Assembly: GCF_001613205.1 (NCBI RefSeq)
Contig: NZ_BDBX01000004.1
Coordinates: 62,001-126,000, forward strand
From: Nocardia sienata NBRC 100364
GTDB lineage: Bacteria > Actinomycetota > Actinomycetes > Mycobacteriales > Mycobacteriaceae
Length of the DNA stretch: 64,000 bases
Direction: 5' to 3'
A program made the translations under genes and the position numbers. The notes beneath the pieces are model-generated. The model was not told the origin of the DNA and did not search any database. It worked only from the letters and a program-made list of their open reading frames with translations. Of this stretch, positions 17,452 through 26,707 are shown piece after piece. Every line of letters starts with the position of its first letter. The first letter of the stretch is position 1.

Positions 17452-18473
17452 TCGGCCCGCGCGCCCCGTCCCGGCCCGGGCCCGCGCGACCCGGACCGGG
17501 AGGGCGCGACCTCCAAGACCAGTTTTCCTGTGGTGGCACCCGATTCGATACGCCGGTGCGCCTCCGCCGCCCGGTCCAGGGCCAGTGTGGCCACCTGAAC
17601 GATCAGTTCCCCCGCGGTCACCGCGCCGACCGCCCGCCGCATCGCGGCGCCGGTTTCCACGGGGTGGGCGGCGGCGAAGGCGGCCAGATTGAAACCGGAG
17701 ACCGTCCTATTGGTGAACCACAGCTCATTGGCGGACAGACCCACATCGGCGGCGCCGGACGCATTGCCCATCACCACCATCCGGCCCATCGGCGCCAGCC
17801 GGTCCAGGCTCGCGCGGCGGGTGGGGCCGCCGACCATATCGACGACGATATCGAACTCGCCCGCGGCGGCGAGCTCCTCACGCAGGATCACCTCGTCGTA
17901 ACCGAACTGCCGGGCGATCTCCTTCTTGGCGGGACTGCCGACCGTGCCGACCACCCGGCCCGCACCCAGGAGCCGGGCGGCCCGGCCGAGCTGGCTACCC
18001 ACTCCCCCGGCAGCCGCGTGCACCAGCACGCTCTCGCCCGGCTCGATCCGGGCGACCCGGTCCAGCACCAGGAACGCGGTCGTGCTGTTGGACGGCACCG
18101 CCGCGGCCACGGCCGGGCTCAGGCGCGTCTCGTCGAACGGGACCACCAGGTCGGCGGCGGTGACCACCACCTCGGCGTATCCGCCACTGTCGACGATGGT
18201 CAGGGCGGCGACGGGGTCGCCCACCGCCGGCCCCTCGACTCCCGCTCCCAGCGCGCGGACCCGGCCGGATACCTCGATCCCCGGGACGAAGGGCAGCGCG
18301 ACGTCCACCACGCCCTGCCGGTACAGGATCTCGGCGAAATTCGCGCCCGCGTAGGCCACATCGATGGCGATCTGTCCTGGTCCGGGCTCGGGGACGGCGA
18401 CGGTCGTCGGCCGAAGCACCTCGGCCGGGCCGAATTCGGGAATGACCATTGCGCTCATCTGCTCGTTGCTCAT
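17415..18473 (-). CDS. Zinc-binding-type dehydrogenase / quinone oxidoreductase (MDR family)
   Basis: 352 residues. The N-terminal GroES-like domain has GPAEVLRPTTVAVPEPGPGQIAIDVAYAGANFAEIL and PFVPGIEVSGRVRALG; the Rossmann domain has VLVHAAAGGVGSQLGRAARLLGAGRVVGTVGS. Structural-zinc cysteines are absent, so it belongs to the NADPH:quinone-reductase branch. ATG at 18473 begins MSNEQMSAMVI. The C-terminus is an unusually Gly/Arg-rich extension of about 25 residues that runs into the convergent CMD gene. Confidence 0.88.
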   Translation of the reverse strand: MSNEQMSAMVIPEFGPAEVLRPTTVAVPEPGPGQIAIDVAYAGANFAEILYRQGVVDVALPFVPGIEVSGRVRALGAGVEGPAVGDPVAALTIVDSGGYAEVVVTAADLVVPFDETRLSPAVAAAVPSNSTTAFLVLDRVARIEPGESVLVHAAAGGVGSQLGRAARLLGAGRVVGTVGSPAKKEIARQFGYDEVILREELAAAGEFDIVVDMVGGPTRRASLDRLAPMGRMVVMGNASGAADVGLSANELWFTNRTVSGFNLAAFAAAHPVETGAAMRRAVGAVTAGELIVQVATLALDRAAEAHRRIESGATTGKLVLEVAPSRSGSRGPGPGRGARADQSAMAANMPAS

Positions 18474-18512
18474 GACAACGATCCTGCGGGCATCCGGAAC
18501 CGGGAGGCAGTG

Positions 18513-19391
18513 TCAGTTCATGGGGGGTGTGGCACCACCAGGCCGAGCGCGCATCAACTCGTCGAGCCGATCGCCGGTGCCGGTCCCGGCGACCGGGTTG
18601 TGCAGGATCAGGTGGTGGCCGGGAAACTCGGGCAGCGGGAAGAGGGTGGCCTCGAAGGTCAACGGGCCGGCCTCAGGGTGTGCGACGGCCTTGATCGCGG
18701 TGGTGTGCTCGGCCGCGTCGTGGCGTGCCCACAGTTCGGCGAACTCCGGGCTGACCAGCGCCAGGTCCCCGGCGAGGCGGTCGAACTCCGGGTCTTCGGG
18801 ATAGCGCGCCGAGTCGGCCCGGAAACCCGCGACGGTTTCGGGCGCGATGCGCTCCCAGTGCTGGTTCAGCGCCCGGAATCGCGCATTGGTGAAGTAGGAG
18901 ACCAGACAGTTGTGGTCGGTGTCGCCGTAGCCGAACACCACGCGCGCCGCATCGTTGACCGCGGTGAAATTCCAGTGCCGGTCCCGGATATACGCCGGCC
19001 GGGGCGCCCAGGTCGCCAGCAACCGCCGCAGCTGTGGCGAGGCCGGGATCGAGGCGGCGGCCTGCCGCTGCGGCGGCTCGAGCCCCGCCAGCCGGTACAG
19101 ATGGGCGCGCTCCACCTCGTCGAGGCGCAACGCTCGCGCCACCGCGTTCAGTACGTCGTCGGACACCTTGATATCGCGACCCTGTTCCAGCCATGTGTAC
19201 CAGGACACCCCCACCCCGGCCAGCACCGCGACCTCTTCGCGGCGCAACCCGGGCGTCCGGCGCCGGCCGGTATCGAGCAGCCCGACCGCCGCGGGGGTAA
19301 GCCGTTCCCGGCGGCTGCGCAGGAACTCACGGAGTTCCGCTCGCCGCCGATCACGAGCGGCCGCGGGCCGCGGCCGGTCATCGGTACTCAT
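18513..19391 (-). CDS. XRE-family regulator with MmyB-like ligand domain
   Basis: 292 residues. The N-terminal HTH contains the family hallmark GRRRTPGLRREEVAVLAGVGVSWYTWLEQGRDI (about 40-75). The C-terminal MmyB-type PAS-like domain (for example NHCLVSYFTNARFRALNQHWE) binds small lipophilic ligands in relatives. Its ATG overlaps the stop of the upstream TetR gene as ATGA (19388-19391), so the two regulators form one unit. It lies just upstream of the quinone reductase on the same strand (39-base gap) and may control it. Confidence 0.9.
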   Translation of the reverse strand: MSTDDRPRPAAARDRRRAELREFLRSRRERLTPAAVGLLDTGRRRTPGLRREEVAVLAGVGVSWYTWLEQGRDIKVSDDVLNAVARALRLDEVERAHLYRLAGLEPPQRQAAASIPASPQLRRLLATWAPRPAYIRDRHWNFTAVNDAARVVFGYGDTDHNCLVSYFTNARFRALNQHWERIAPETVAGFRADSARYPEDPEFDRLAGDLALVSPEFAELWARHDAAEHTTAIKAVAHPEAGPLTFEATLFPLPEFPGHHLILHNPVAGTGTGDRLDELMRARPGGATPPMN

Positions 19392-20008
19392 TTCTCCACG
19401 ATAGATCGGCCGGGAGCCGGGGCGGCGACACTGTCCCAGGCGTGCATCGCATGGTCCACCACCCGCTGGGCGTCCGCACGCGAACAGCCGTCGCGGGTGC
19501 GGATCGCCAGGCCGTGCAGGACGGTCAGATAGAACGAAGCCATGGCTTCGATATCCGCACCGGCCGGTATGTCACCGTCGGCGCGCCCGCGCTCGAGCCG
19601 GGCGAGGAGTTCGGCACGGTCGCGGGCCCGCAGTTCCGCCAGCAGGTCTCGGACATGGGTGTTGTCCGGGGTGACATTGGTCGCCGCCAGTACCACCATG
19701 CAGCCCAGCGGCGTCGCCGGGTCGAGGTTGGCGTCCACCCGCTGCCGCAGCATCGCCTCGACCGCTTCCCGCGCGGTGCGCAGCCGGTCCATCGGGCGAG
19801 GGGTCGCGCTCCCGTAGAGCTCGACGGCTGCACGGAACAGCTCCTCTTTCGAGCCGAAGGCGGTGTACAGGCTGCGCGCACCGATACCCATCGCGGCGGT
19901 GAGATCGCTGATCGAGACGCCCTCGTACCCGTGTTCCCAGAACAGGTACATGGCGGCGCGCAGCGCGGCGTCCCGATCGAAGCCACGCGGGCGGCCAGGA
20001 CCCGGCAT
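19388..20008 (-). CDS. TetR/AcrR family regulator
   Basis: 206 residues from ATG 20008, chosen because GGAGG lies 5 bases upstream and the protein then starts MPGPGRPRGFDRD, the usual lead of this TetR branch. The HTH is LRAAMYLFWEHGYEGVSISDLTAAMGIGARSLYTAFGSKEEL. Upstream in-frame methionines lack a ribosome site. The gene is divergent from the SDR at 20098 and the spacer carries a strong inverted repeat. Translationally coupled to the XRE regulator. Confidence 0.88.
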   Translation of the reverse strand: MPGPGRPRGFDRDAALRAAMYLFWEHGYEGVSISDLTAAMGIGARSLYTAFGSKEELFRAAVELYGSATPRPMDRLRTAREAVEAMLRQRVDANLDPATPLGCMVVLAATNVTPDNTHVRDLLAELRARDRAELLARLERGRADGDIPAGADIEAMASFYLTVLHGLAIRTRDGCSRADAQRVVDHAMHAWDSVAAPAPGRSIVEK

Positions 20009-20056
20009 CACACCTCCACTCTGCGTTGTTGACATGCCCATGCTATCCACGGTACC

Positions 20057-20084
20057 TATTTGTGCAACGATCACTGCACAAATA
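20057..20084. promoter_or_regulatory. 28-bp operator-like inverted repeat upstream of SDR
   Basis: TATTTGTGCA at 20057-20066 and TGCACAAATA at 20075-20084 form a perfect 10-bp inverted repeat with an 8-base spacer, ending 13 bases before the SDR start and 48 bases before the TetR start. It is a likely TetR binding site controlling both genes. Confidence 0.75.
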
Positions 20085-20097
20085 TCAGGAGCTTGAA

Positions 20098-20835
20098 ATG
20101 GGTCTAAACGGAAAAGTGGCACTGGTGACGGGCGGGAGCCGGGGTATCGGCGCCGCGATCGCGCAGCGACTGGCCGCCGACGGCGCGGATATCGTGCTCA
20201 CCTACAACACCGCGGCCGGCCCCGCCGACGAGGTGGTCGCGCGGATCCGCGATACCGGCCGGCGCGCGCTGGCCGTGCCCGCGCCCGCCACGGACCCGGA
20301 GGCGGTCCCCGCGGCGGTGGACCGGACCGTGGCCGAGTTCGGCAGACTCGACATCGTGGTCAACAACGCGGGCATCTTCCCCTACGGCACCATCGACGAA
20401 CTGACCATGGAACAGTTCGACGAGACCATGAACCTGCACGTCCGCGCCGCGTTCGCGGCCGCGCGGGCGGCGAGCCCGCATCTCGGCGAAGGCGGTCGCA
20501 TCATCAGTATCGGAAGCAATCTCGCCGAACGGGCCACCCGCCCGGGTCTGAGCCTGTACTCGATGAGCAAGGCCGCGCTGATCGGTTTCACCAAAGGACT
20601 CGCCCGCGATCTGGGCCCGCGCGGTATCACGGTCAATGTGGTGCAGCCGGGTTCGACCGATACCGAGATGAATCCCGCCGACAGTGCGCCCGCCGACGCC
20701 CAGCGGGCGGCCACCGCGCTCGGCCGGTACGCGGCGGCCACCGAGATCGCCGCCGCCGTCGCCTATCTGGCGGGCGAAGGGGGCGCCTTCGTCACCGGCA
20801 GCACCCTCACGGTCGACGGCGGCGCCAACGCCTAG
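20098..20835 (+). CDS. Short-chain dehydrogenase/reductase (FabG-like)
   Basis: 245 residues from ATG with CAGGAG upstream. The classic SDR signatures are present: TGGSRGIG (cofactor loop, about 13-20), NNAGIF (about 88), a serine in IISIGSNL and the catalytic Tyr/Lys in SLYSMSKAAL (about 157-161). TGSTLTVDGGAN closes the fold. NADP(H) use is likely. The 3' end stops 3 bases before the convergent ABC ATPase gene. Regulated by the divergent TetR, so an inducible stress or xenobiotic role is plausible. Confidence 0.9.
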   Translation: MGLNGKVALVTGGSRGIGAAIAQRLAADGADIVLTYNTAAGPADEVVARIRDTGRRALAVPAPATDPEAVPAAVDRTVAEFGRLDIVVNNAGIFPYGTIDELTMEQFDETMNLHVRAAFAAARAASPHLGEGGRIISIGSNLAERATRPGLSLYSMSKAALIGFTKGLARDLGPRGITVNVVQPGSTDTEMNPADSAPADAQRAATALGRYAAATEIAAAVAYLAGEGGAFVTGSTLTVDGGANA

Positions 20836-20838
20836 AGT

Positions 20839-21612
20839 TCACCACCCCGCCGCCGCCTGCTCCTCGATCCGGCTCAGCGCCTGATAGATCTCGCTCTCCA
20901 GCGCGAGTAGTTCGATATCGCCCTTACGGCGCGGCCGCGGCACATCGATGGAGAACTCGCGGTACACCCGGCCCGGCCGCGGCGACAACAGGATCACGCG
21001 GTCGGCCAGGTACACCGCCTCACCCACATCGTGGGTGACGAAGACGACCGTCCGGCGGCGGCTCTCCCACAGCGCCAGCAGATCCCGTTGCAGCTGGATC
21101 CGGGTCAGGTGGTCGACGGCGCCGAACGGTTCGTCCATGAGCAGAACCGCGGGTTCGGTCGCCAGGGTCCGGGCGATTCCGGCCCGCTGCCGCATACCCC
21201 CGGAGAGTTGGTGCGGATACTTCCGTTCGAAACCGGCCAATCCGACCTGGGCCAGGTATTCCGCCGCGGCCGCGCGCCGCTGCGCGCGGGGCACCCCGCG
21301 GAACTCCAGGCCCAGCTCGACATTGCGGGCCACGGTGCGCCACGGATACAGCGAGGCATCCTGGAACACCACGCCGATCCGGCTGTTCGTCCCGGCGACC
21401 GGTTCGCCCTCGAACAGCACCTCGCCCTCGGTCGTGTCCTGGAGCCCGGACAGGATGTCGAGCAGTGTGCTCTTGCCGCAGCCGCTGGGGCCCAGGAGGA
21501 CGACGAATTCTCCTTCGCCGATGGTCAGGTCGATTCCATCGAGCGCCCGCACCGGCGGGTCGGTGGGAAATTCTCTGCCCACACCGCGTACTTCGAAGGT
21601 TGCCACGGACAT
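20839..21612 (-). CDS. ABC transporter ATP-binding protein, nitrate/sulfonate/taurine type
   Basis: 257 residues. Walker A GPSGCGKST (41-49), Q-loop VVFQDASLYPW, signature LSGGMRQRAGIAR, Walker B AVLLMDEPFGAVD and the switch histidine VFVTHDVGEAV are all intact. The sequence matches the SsuB/TauB/NrtD branch. It is the last gene of a six-gene minus-strand operon running from the aldo/keto reductase at 27769 and powers the permease/lipoprotein encoded upstream. Confidence 0.9.
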   Translation of the reverse strand: MSVATFEVRGVGREFPTDPPVRALDGIDLTIGEGEFVVLLGPSGCGKSTLLDILSGLQDTTEGEVLFEGEPVAGTNSRIGVVFQDASLYPWRTVARNVELGLEFRGVPRAQRRAAAAEYLAQVGLAGFERKYPHQLSGGMRQRAGIARTLATEPAVLLMDEPFGAVDHLTRIQLQRDLLALWESRRRTVVFVTHDVGEAVYLADRVILLSPRPGRVYREFSIDVPRPRRKGDIELLALESEIYQALSRIEEQAAAGW

Positions 21613-21643
21613 ACCTCGCTGATCGTGTCGTGCCGTCGCGGGG

Positions 21644-22672
21644 TCAGCGCGCGGGCCGCGGGTAGGTGAAATCCTTCACGTACTCCTGCGGGATGAACTG
21701 CGTATCGATGTACTTGTCGGCGTCGTAGCGCACATCCTGCAGGCCCATTTCGATTTCGATGTCCTGGGTGTCGCGGATGGCCACCGGATCGACGGCCGGG
21801 TTGTTGTCCCAGATGTCGTCCTCCTGCCGCAGGGCGAGTTCCACCGCCTTCGGATCGATGGTGCCGAGCTTGGCTTTCAGCCACGGCAGGTACTCGTCGT
21901 AGTGCTCTTTCGCGTAGGTGTAGGCCTTGAAGTAGGCACGCAGGCTCCGGCGCAACAGGTCCGGATCGTTATTGATCACTTCGTTTCCGGCGATCAGCAC
22001 GCCGGTGTGATAGGTCGGCAGATAGTCCCAGCCGCGGGCCAGTGTTACCGATTTGCCCTGGAGTTCGCCCAGCGCGGGGAACGGCTGGTGGATGACGGTC
22101 GCGTCCACCTGACCGCTGGTGAGGGTGCCGTAGGCCTGCTCGTTCACGCCGTTGGCGATGAAGCTCACCTCGTCGGGATCGACACCGTTGGCGGTGAGGA
22201 TCTTGCGCGTGTAGGTCTCCATACTGCTACCGGCCGTGGCGATCCCGATGGTTTTGCCGCGCAGATCGGCGAAGGATTTGATCTCGGGGCGCGCGATGAG
22301 GAAGAACGGCCCCTTGCTCCGGAAGGCCGAGCTGATGATCTTGATCGGTGCGCCCTTCTCGGCCGCCCGCAGATAGTTGCTGGTCGGGCCGAAGGCGAAG
22401 GTCAGCTCCCCGGTCGCGACACCGGTCACCGCATCCTGGACCTGGGTGAATTTCACCTCGAGGTTCTCGGCGTCGAAGAAACCCTTCTCGACACCGAAGC
22501 GGATCGGCAACTGCGTATAGGAGGTGCTGTCCTGCAGGGTCAGCACGCTGCGGCCGTCGGCGGCGGAACCTCCCTCCCCCGCGAGCGATTCGACGGTACC
22601 GGAGCAGCCGGTCGCCGCCAGGACCAGCGCCACCACGCCGGCGAGAACGGCCAGAGATCTCTTCTTGAACAC
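21644..22672 (-). CDS. ABC transporter substrate-binding lipoprotein (SsuA/NMT1-like)
   Basis: 342 residues from GTG preceded by AGGGAAC. The lipobox VLAATGC places the lipidated Cys at about 23, after the basic MFKKR and a hydrophobic stretch. The mature protein has the family's LGVEKGFFDAE-type opening (IRFGVEKGFFDAENLEVKFTQ) and the hinge segment LRGKTIGIATAGSSMETYTRKIL. It would bind an organosulfur or similar anion outside the membrane and deliver it to the permease. A small hairpin and a 244-base spacer separate it from the permease gene. Confidence 0.88.
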   Translation of the reverse strand: MFKKRSLAVLAGVVALVLAATGCSGTVESLAGEGGSAADGRSVLTLQDSTSYTQLPIRFGVEKGFFDAENLEVKFTQVQDAVTGVATGELTFAFGPTSNYLRAAEKGAPIKIISSAFRSKGPFFLIARPEIKSFADLRGKTIGIATAGSSMETYTRKILTANGVDPDEVSFIANGVNEQAYGTLTSGQVDATVIHQPFPALGELQGKSVTLARGWDYLPTYHTGVLIAGNEVINNDPDLLRRSLRAYFKAYTYAKEHYDEYLPWLKAKLGTIDPKAVELALRQEDDIWDNNPAVDPVAIRDTQDIEIEMGLQDVRYDADKYIDTQFIPQEYVKDFTYPRPAR

Positions 22673-22916
22673 AGTTGTTCCCTAAGTTTGTAGGTGTCTG
22701 GGGTTGGTGCCCTGGATGCCCAGGGCGGTGGGGTGTAGCTGATAGTTGTTTGCCTCTGTCGAGGCTCCGAAGGACTGGCTGCCCCGCCGCGCTGGACGCT
22801 CCGGCTGCTGATTGAGAGCTTGTTGCGGTCGTCGCTGGTCAGGGATCTGACGGCGGGGTTGTCCACGGGCTCGAACTGCAAGGTCCTTCGATATGCGAGT
22901 CGGCGATTGCCGGAGG
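22673..22916 (-). other. Intra-operon spacer with small hairpin
   Basis: 244 bases between permease and lipoprotein genes, long for an operon that is otherwise tight. It contains GCCCTGG/CCAGGGC (22709-22726, 4-base loop) 37 bases before the lipoprotein start. The minus-strand frame is open across it, but no start with a ribosome site is evident. A processing or attenuation site is possible. Confidence 0.35.
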
Positions 22917-23777
22917 TCAGGCGTACTTCCAGCGGAGAAGGACTTTCTTCTCGAGCAGATTCACGGCCGCGATGATGAGAACCGAGAACACCGTGATGGA
23001 CAGGACCAGCGCGAACAGGGTCGCGGTGTCGTAGACGCCGATAGCGCGGTTGAGCATATTGCCCAATCCCGCCTTGGAGGCGATGATCTCCGCGAACAGG
23101 GCCGCCACCAGTGCGGTGCCCGCCTCGATCCGCAGCGCGGCGACGATGCTCGGCGACGCGGACGGCAGGATCACCTTGACGATCGTCTGCCACCGGGAGG
23201 CCCCGTTCGCCCGGGCGACCTTGAGATGGCTCTCCTGGACCTGTTTGATCCCGGCGATCGTGTTGAACACGAACAGGAAGTAGCCGAAGAGGAAGACGAT
23301 CACGATCTTGTGGTTGACGCCCACCCCCAGGTACAGGGTGAGCAGCGGGATGATGGTGACCTTCGGGACGGCCATGGCGCCGCCGATGAACGGGTTGAGG
23401 AACCGCTCGGCGATACGCGACAGCCCCATATAGATACCGGTCGCCACCCCGAACACGAACGCCAGCGCCGTCCCGACGACCGCCTCGTACAAGGTGATCA
23501 GCAGATTACCGAAGAGGTGCTCCTCGGTGATGAGCCGCGGGAACACACCGAGCACCTGGGTCGGCGAGGCCAGATAGATCGATTCCACCCGCCCCGAATC
23601 CACCAGCCACTGCAGGATCGCCAGCACCACGGCGACGACCGCGAGCTGGCCGGCGGCGACGGCGAGATTCCTCGGGGACATTGCCGCACGCAGTCGCCGG
23701 CCCGCCGACTGCTTCCGGGGCCGCACTGCGGCCGGGCGTACGACTACTGCCTCGGCTTGGTCGAGAGCCACCGTCAT
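22917..23777 (-). CDS. ABC transporter permease, nitrate/sulfonate/taurine type
   Basis: 286 residues with about six membrane segments, the first at LAVVAVVLAILQWLV. The EAA loop, which contacts the ATPase, is HLKVARANGASRWQTIVKVILPSASPSIVAALR near residue 190. The family is SsuC/TauC. It starts 7 bases after the stop of the upstream monooxygenase gene on the minus strand, so the monooxygenases and transporter are one transcript. Confidence 0.9.
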   Translation of the reverse strand: MTVALDQAEAVVVRPAAVRPRKQSAGRRLRAAMSPRNLAVAAGQLAVVAVVLAILQWLVDSGRVESIYLASPTQVLGVFPRLITEEHLFGNLLITLYEAVVGTALAFVFGVATGIYMGLSRIAERFLNPFIGGAMAVPKVTIIPLLTLYLGVGVNHKIVIVFLFGYFLFVFNTIAGIKQVQESHLKVARANGASRWQTIVKVILPSASPSIVAALRIEAGTALVAALFAEIIASKAGLGNMLNRAIGVYDTATLFALVLSITVFSVLIIAAVNLLEKKVLLRWKYA

Positions 23778-23784
23778 GGTCCTT

Positions 23785-25218
23785 TCAGTTCGGTTCCGAC
23801 AGCAGCGGGCGCCGGTCGACGTGCCGGTTGCCGGGACGTTCGAGGCTCAGGTGATCGCGGAATGTCGTGCCCGCGTATTCGGTACGGAACAGGCCGCGCC
23901 GCTGCAGTTCGGGTACCACCAGTTCGGTGAACGCCTGCACCGAGCCCGGCACGAAATCGGGGAAGATATTGAACCCGTCGGCCGCGCCTTCCTCGAACCA
24001 GCGCTGGATGTGGTCGGCCACCTCGACGGGGTTCCCGACCACGGTCCGGGAGCCGACGGTGATGCCGTTGATCAGGTCGAAATAGGTGATCGGCGCCGCG
24101 CCCTCGACGGTGCGCCGGGTCGTCTCGGTGATACCCGCGAAGACCTTGCGGCCCGCCGGAGCCGAGGAGTCGAACACCTCCCGAGACACCGGGTCGTCGA
24201 TGCCGTATCCGGTCACATCCACCTCGAGCACCTGGGAGACCGAGGCGAGGTTGCGTTTCAAGCCCTGCCCGAGACCGCCGAAACGCACCGAATCGACGGT
24301 TTCGTGTGCGGGATCCAGCGGCACCAGCGAATTCAGCCGGTCGTAGATCCGCACGGCCTGCGCGGTGGTGGGGGCCACCACCACGCTCAGCCCGGGCAGA
24401 ATCTGGATCTCGTCGGCGCTGCGGCCGTATCGGGCCGCGCGCGCCTTCACATCGGCGTAGTACTCCTTGGCCGACTCCAGATCGGGCTGGCCGGCGAAGA
24501 TCACATCGGCTTCCCGGGCGCCCAGTTCCCGCGACCGGTCCGACGTGCCCGCGTGCAACAGGATCACCTGCCCCTGCGGCGGCCGCGCCACATTCAGCGG
24601 TCCCTTGACCGAGAAGTGTTCTCCCACATGGTCGATGGTGTGCAGTTTGGTCTCGTCGATATAGCGCCCACCGGCCTTGTCCCGGGTGAACGCGTCGTCC
24701 TCCCAGCTGTCCCACAGCGCGCGTACCACCGCCACGAACTCGTCGGCCCAGTCGTAGCGCTTCTCGGTATCCCAATGACCGTCGCGGCCGAAGTTGTACG
24801 CCGCGGCGCCGTCGGCGCCGGTGACCAGGTTCCACGCCGCCCGGCCCCGGCTGAGATGGTCCAGCGAGGCGGTGAGCCGGGCGACGGTGTAGGGGTCGTA
24901 GTAGGTCGGGTTCGCGGTGACCGCGATCCCGATATGCGAGGTCGCGGCCGCGATGGCGGAGGCGACGGTGAACGGTTCCATCCGCGACATCTGGGCCGGG
25001 TTGGTCTTGGCCAGCGCCGGATCGGTGGCCAGCCGGTCCCCGAGGAACAGGAAATCGAATTTCGCCGCTTCCACCAGCCGGGTCACCTGCTGGATGAACT
25101 CGATATCGAAGGCGCCGTCGGCGCGAGCGCCGGGATACCGCCATCCGGCGGTATGGGTGCCGGTGGCCCAGAACATGAGCCCCAGATGCAGTTCTCTGCG
25201 TGTACCGGACATGGTCAC
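23785..25218 (-). CDS. LLM flavin-dependent monooxygenase, NtaA/SnaA/DszA/SoxA family
   Basis: 477 residues, the usual length of the DszA/NtaA branch. It opens HLGLMFWATGTHTAGWRYPG, has ITAVTANPTYYDPY-type TIM-barrel motifs (IGIAVTANPTYYDPYTVARL) and the family block HAGTSDRSRELGAREADVIFAG near residue 225. Such two-component enzymes take FMNH2 from a separate reductase and cleave C-S bonds (sulfones, sulfonates) or N-carboxymethyl groups. Its ATG overlaps the stop of the second monooxygenase as ATGA. With the adjacent sulfonate-type transporter, sulfur scavenging is the best guess. Confidence 0.9.
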   Translation of the reverse strand: MTMSGTRRELHLGLMFWATGTHTAGWRYPGARADGAFDIEFIQQVTRLVEAAKFDFLFLGDRLATDPALAKTNPAQMSRMEPFTVASAIAAATSHIGIAVTANPTYYDPYTVARLTASLDHLSRGRAAWNLVTGADGAAAYNFGRDGHWDTEKRYDWADEFVAVVRALWDSWEDDAFTRDKAGGRYIDETKLHTIDHVGEHFSVKGPLNVARPPQGQVILLHAGTSDRSRELGAREADVIFAGQPDLESAKEYYADVKARAARYGRSADEIQILPGLSVVVAPTTAQAVRIYDRLNSLVPLDPAHETVDSVRFGGLGQGLKRNLASVSQVLEVDVTGYGIDDPVSREVFDSSAPAGRKVFAGITETTRRTVEGAAPITYFDLINGITVGSRTVVGNPVEVADHIQRWFEEGAADGFNIFPDFVPGSVQAFTELVVPELQRRGLFRTEYAGTTFRDHLSLERPGNRHVDRRPLLSEPN

Positions 25219-26675
25219 TGCCCTCCCGCTCGGGTGTTCTCGTGGGCCCAGCGGTTATCAGGCCGGTTCAGGCCGAGGTGTTCGCGCAGGGTCCGGCCGG
25301 TGTAGTCGGTACGGAACAGTCCGCGCCGACGCAGTTCGGGGACGACGAGACGGACGAAGGTCTCGAACTGTTCGGTGAGGTAGGCGGACTGGATATTGAA
25401 GCCGTCGGAAGCGCCCGATTCGAACCACGCCTGGATGTAGTCGGCGATATCGGCCGGGCCGCCCACCACCACGTGACCGCCCACGATATGAGTGTTGAGC
25501 AGATCGCGAACGGTCAGCGGATCGTCGCCGCCCACCCCACGGCCGGTCCGGGCCGCGGCGGTGCGCACCAGGGCCCGGCCTGCCGGGGTGAACCGCGCGG
25601 CGGTCGCGTCGTCCAGCGGATCGGTCAGATCGCGGGCGGTGAGATCGACACCCACACGCTGCGACAGCGCCCCGAGGTTCCGCAGACCCGGCCCCTGCGC
25701 CTCGCGCGGCGCGGCGCTGCCCACACCCCACTGTTCGGGCTCGCGGCCCCCGTAACGGATATCGTCGTCGAGCACGAGCAGGTCGTTGAGCCGGTCGTAA
25801 AGAGCGCGGGCGGCCTGCCGCGTCTCGGCCACGATGGGAGTGAGGCCGGGCAAGATCGCGATCGACGACCGCGCCCGGCCGAAACCGGCCGCGCGCCGCC
25901 GGATCTCCTCGGCGTAGGCCTTGCCCTGCTCGATCGTGGCGGCGGCGGCGAAGATGACATCCGCCTCGCGCGCGCCGAGATCGCGGGAGCGGTCGGAGGT
26001 ACCCGCGTGCAGGATCACCGGCTGGCCCTGCGGCGGCCGGGCCATGTTCAGCGGGCCCCGGATCCGGAAGGAACGCCCGCGGTGGTTCACCGGATGGATA
26101 CGGTCGGCGACCACGAACTCGCCGGTTTCCTTGTTACGGACGAAGGCGTCGTCCTCCCAGCTGTCCCACAGATCGCGGACCACGCCGACGAATTCGTCGG
26201 CCCGGTCGTACCGGGCCGACGCGTCGCCGTGTTCGGTGCGGGTGTAGTTGGCCGCGGCCCGGTGATCGGCGCCGGTCACGATATTCCACGAGGCCCGCCC
26301 CGCCGAGATGTGATCGAGCGAGGCGGTGAGCCGGGCCAGATTGAACGGTTCGTAGTAGGTCGGATTCGCGGTGACCACGATCCCGATCCGGCTGGTCGCC
26401 GTGGCGATATAGCCAGCCGCCGTGAACGGTTCGATCCGCGCCAGCACCGAGGTGTTGGTGTACTGATACTCCGGCCCGGTGGCGAGCCGGTCACCGAAGA
26501 AGAAGAAATCGAACTTCGCGGATTCCGCGAGCTGCGCCAGTTCGACGAGGTATCCCCCGTCGAAACCCCGGTCGTGCACGGCCTCGGGCAGGCGCCAGCC
26601 CGCCGGATGGGTGCCATTGGACCAGTACATGTAACCGAGGTGCAGCTGCCGGTCGGCGCCGGATTCATCGGACAT
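25215..26675 (-). CDS. LLM flavin-dependent monooxygenase, NtaA/SnaA/DszA/SoxA family (second copy)
   Basis: 486 residues from ATG 26675 with AGAGGCGG upstream. It parallels its neighbour in HLGYMYWSNGTHPAGWR, IGIVVTANPTYYEPFNLARL, HAGTSDRSRDLGAREADVIFAA and the C-terminal FRTDYTGRTLREHLGLNRP. The two are clear paralogues but differ through the middle, so they probably act on different substrates or successive steps. Its frame is open far upstream of the chosen start, in an antisense direction to real aldo/keto reductase codons, so longer starts are rejected. Confidence 0.9.
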   Translation of the reverse strand: MSDESGADRQLHLGYMYWSNGTHPAGWRLPEAVHDRGFDGGYLVELAQLAESAKFDFFFFGDRLATGPEYQYTNTSVLARIEPFTAAGYIATATSRIGIVVTANPTYYEPFNLARLTASLDHISAGRASWNIVTGADHRAAANYTRTEHGDASARYDRADEFVGVVRDLWDSWEDDAFVRNKETGEFVVADRIHPVNHRGRSFRIRGPLNMARPPQGQPVILHAGTSDRSRDLGAREADVIFAAAATIEQGKAYAEEIRRRAAGFGRARSSIAILPGLTPIVAETRQAARALYDRLNDLLVLDDDIRYGGREPEQWGVGSAAPREAQGPGLRNLGALSQRVGVDLTARDLTDPLDDATAARFTPAGRALVRTAAARTGRGVGGDDPLTVRDLLNTHIVGGHVVVGGPADIADYIQAWFESGASDGFNIQSAYLTEQFETFVRLVVPELRRRGLFRTDYTGRTLREHLGLNRPDNRWAHENTRAGGQ

Positions 26676-26707
26676 ATCCGCCTCTGCGTGGATCGAAGGG
26701 ATGGTGC

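Noticed and set aside
17193..19532. Open frame of 779 codons on the plus strand across the quinone reductase and XRE genes
   Set aside because: It is antisense to two well-recognised proteins, has Arg/Gly/His-rich composition without domains and no ribosome site; long empty antisense frames are expected at this GC content.
22673..22916. Possible small gene or leader peptide between permease and lipoprotein genes
   Set aside because: The minus-strand frame is open but has no credible start or family resemblance; kept only as a spacer.
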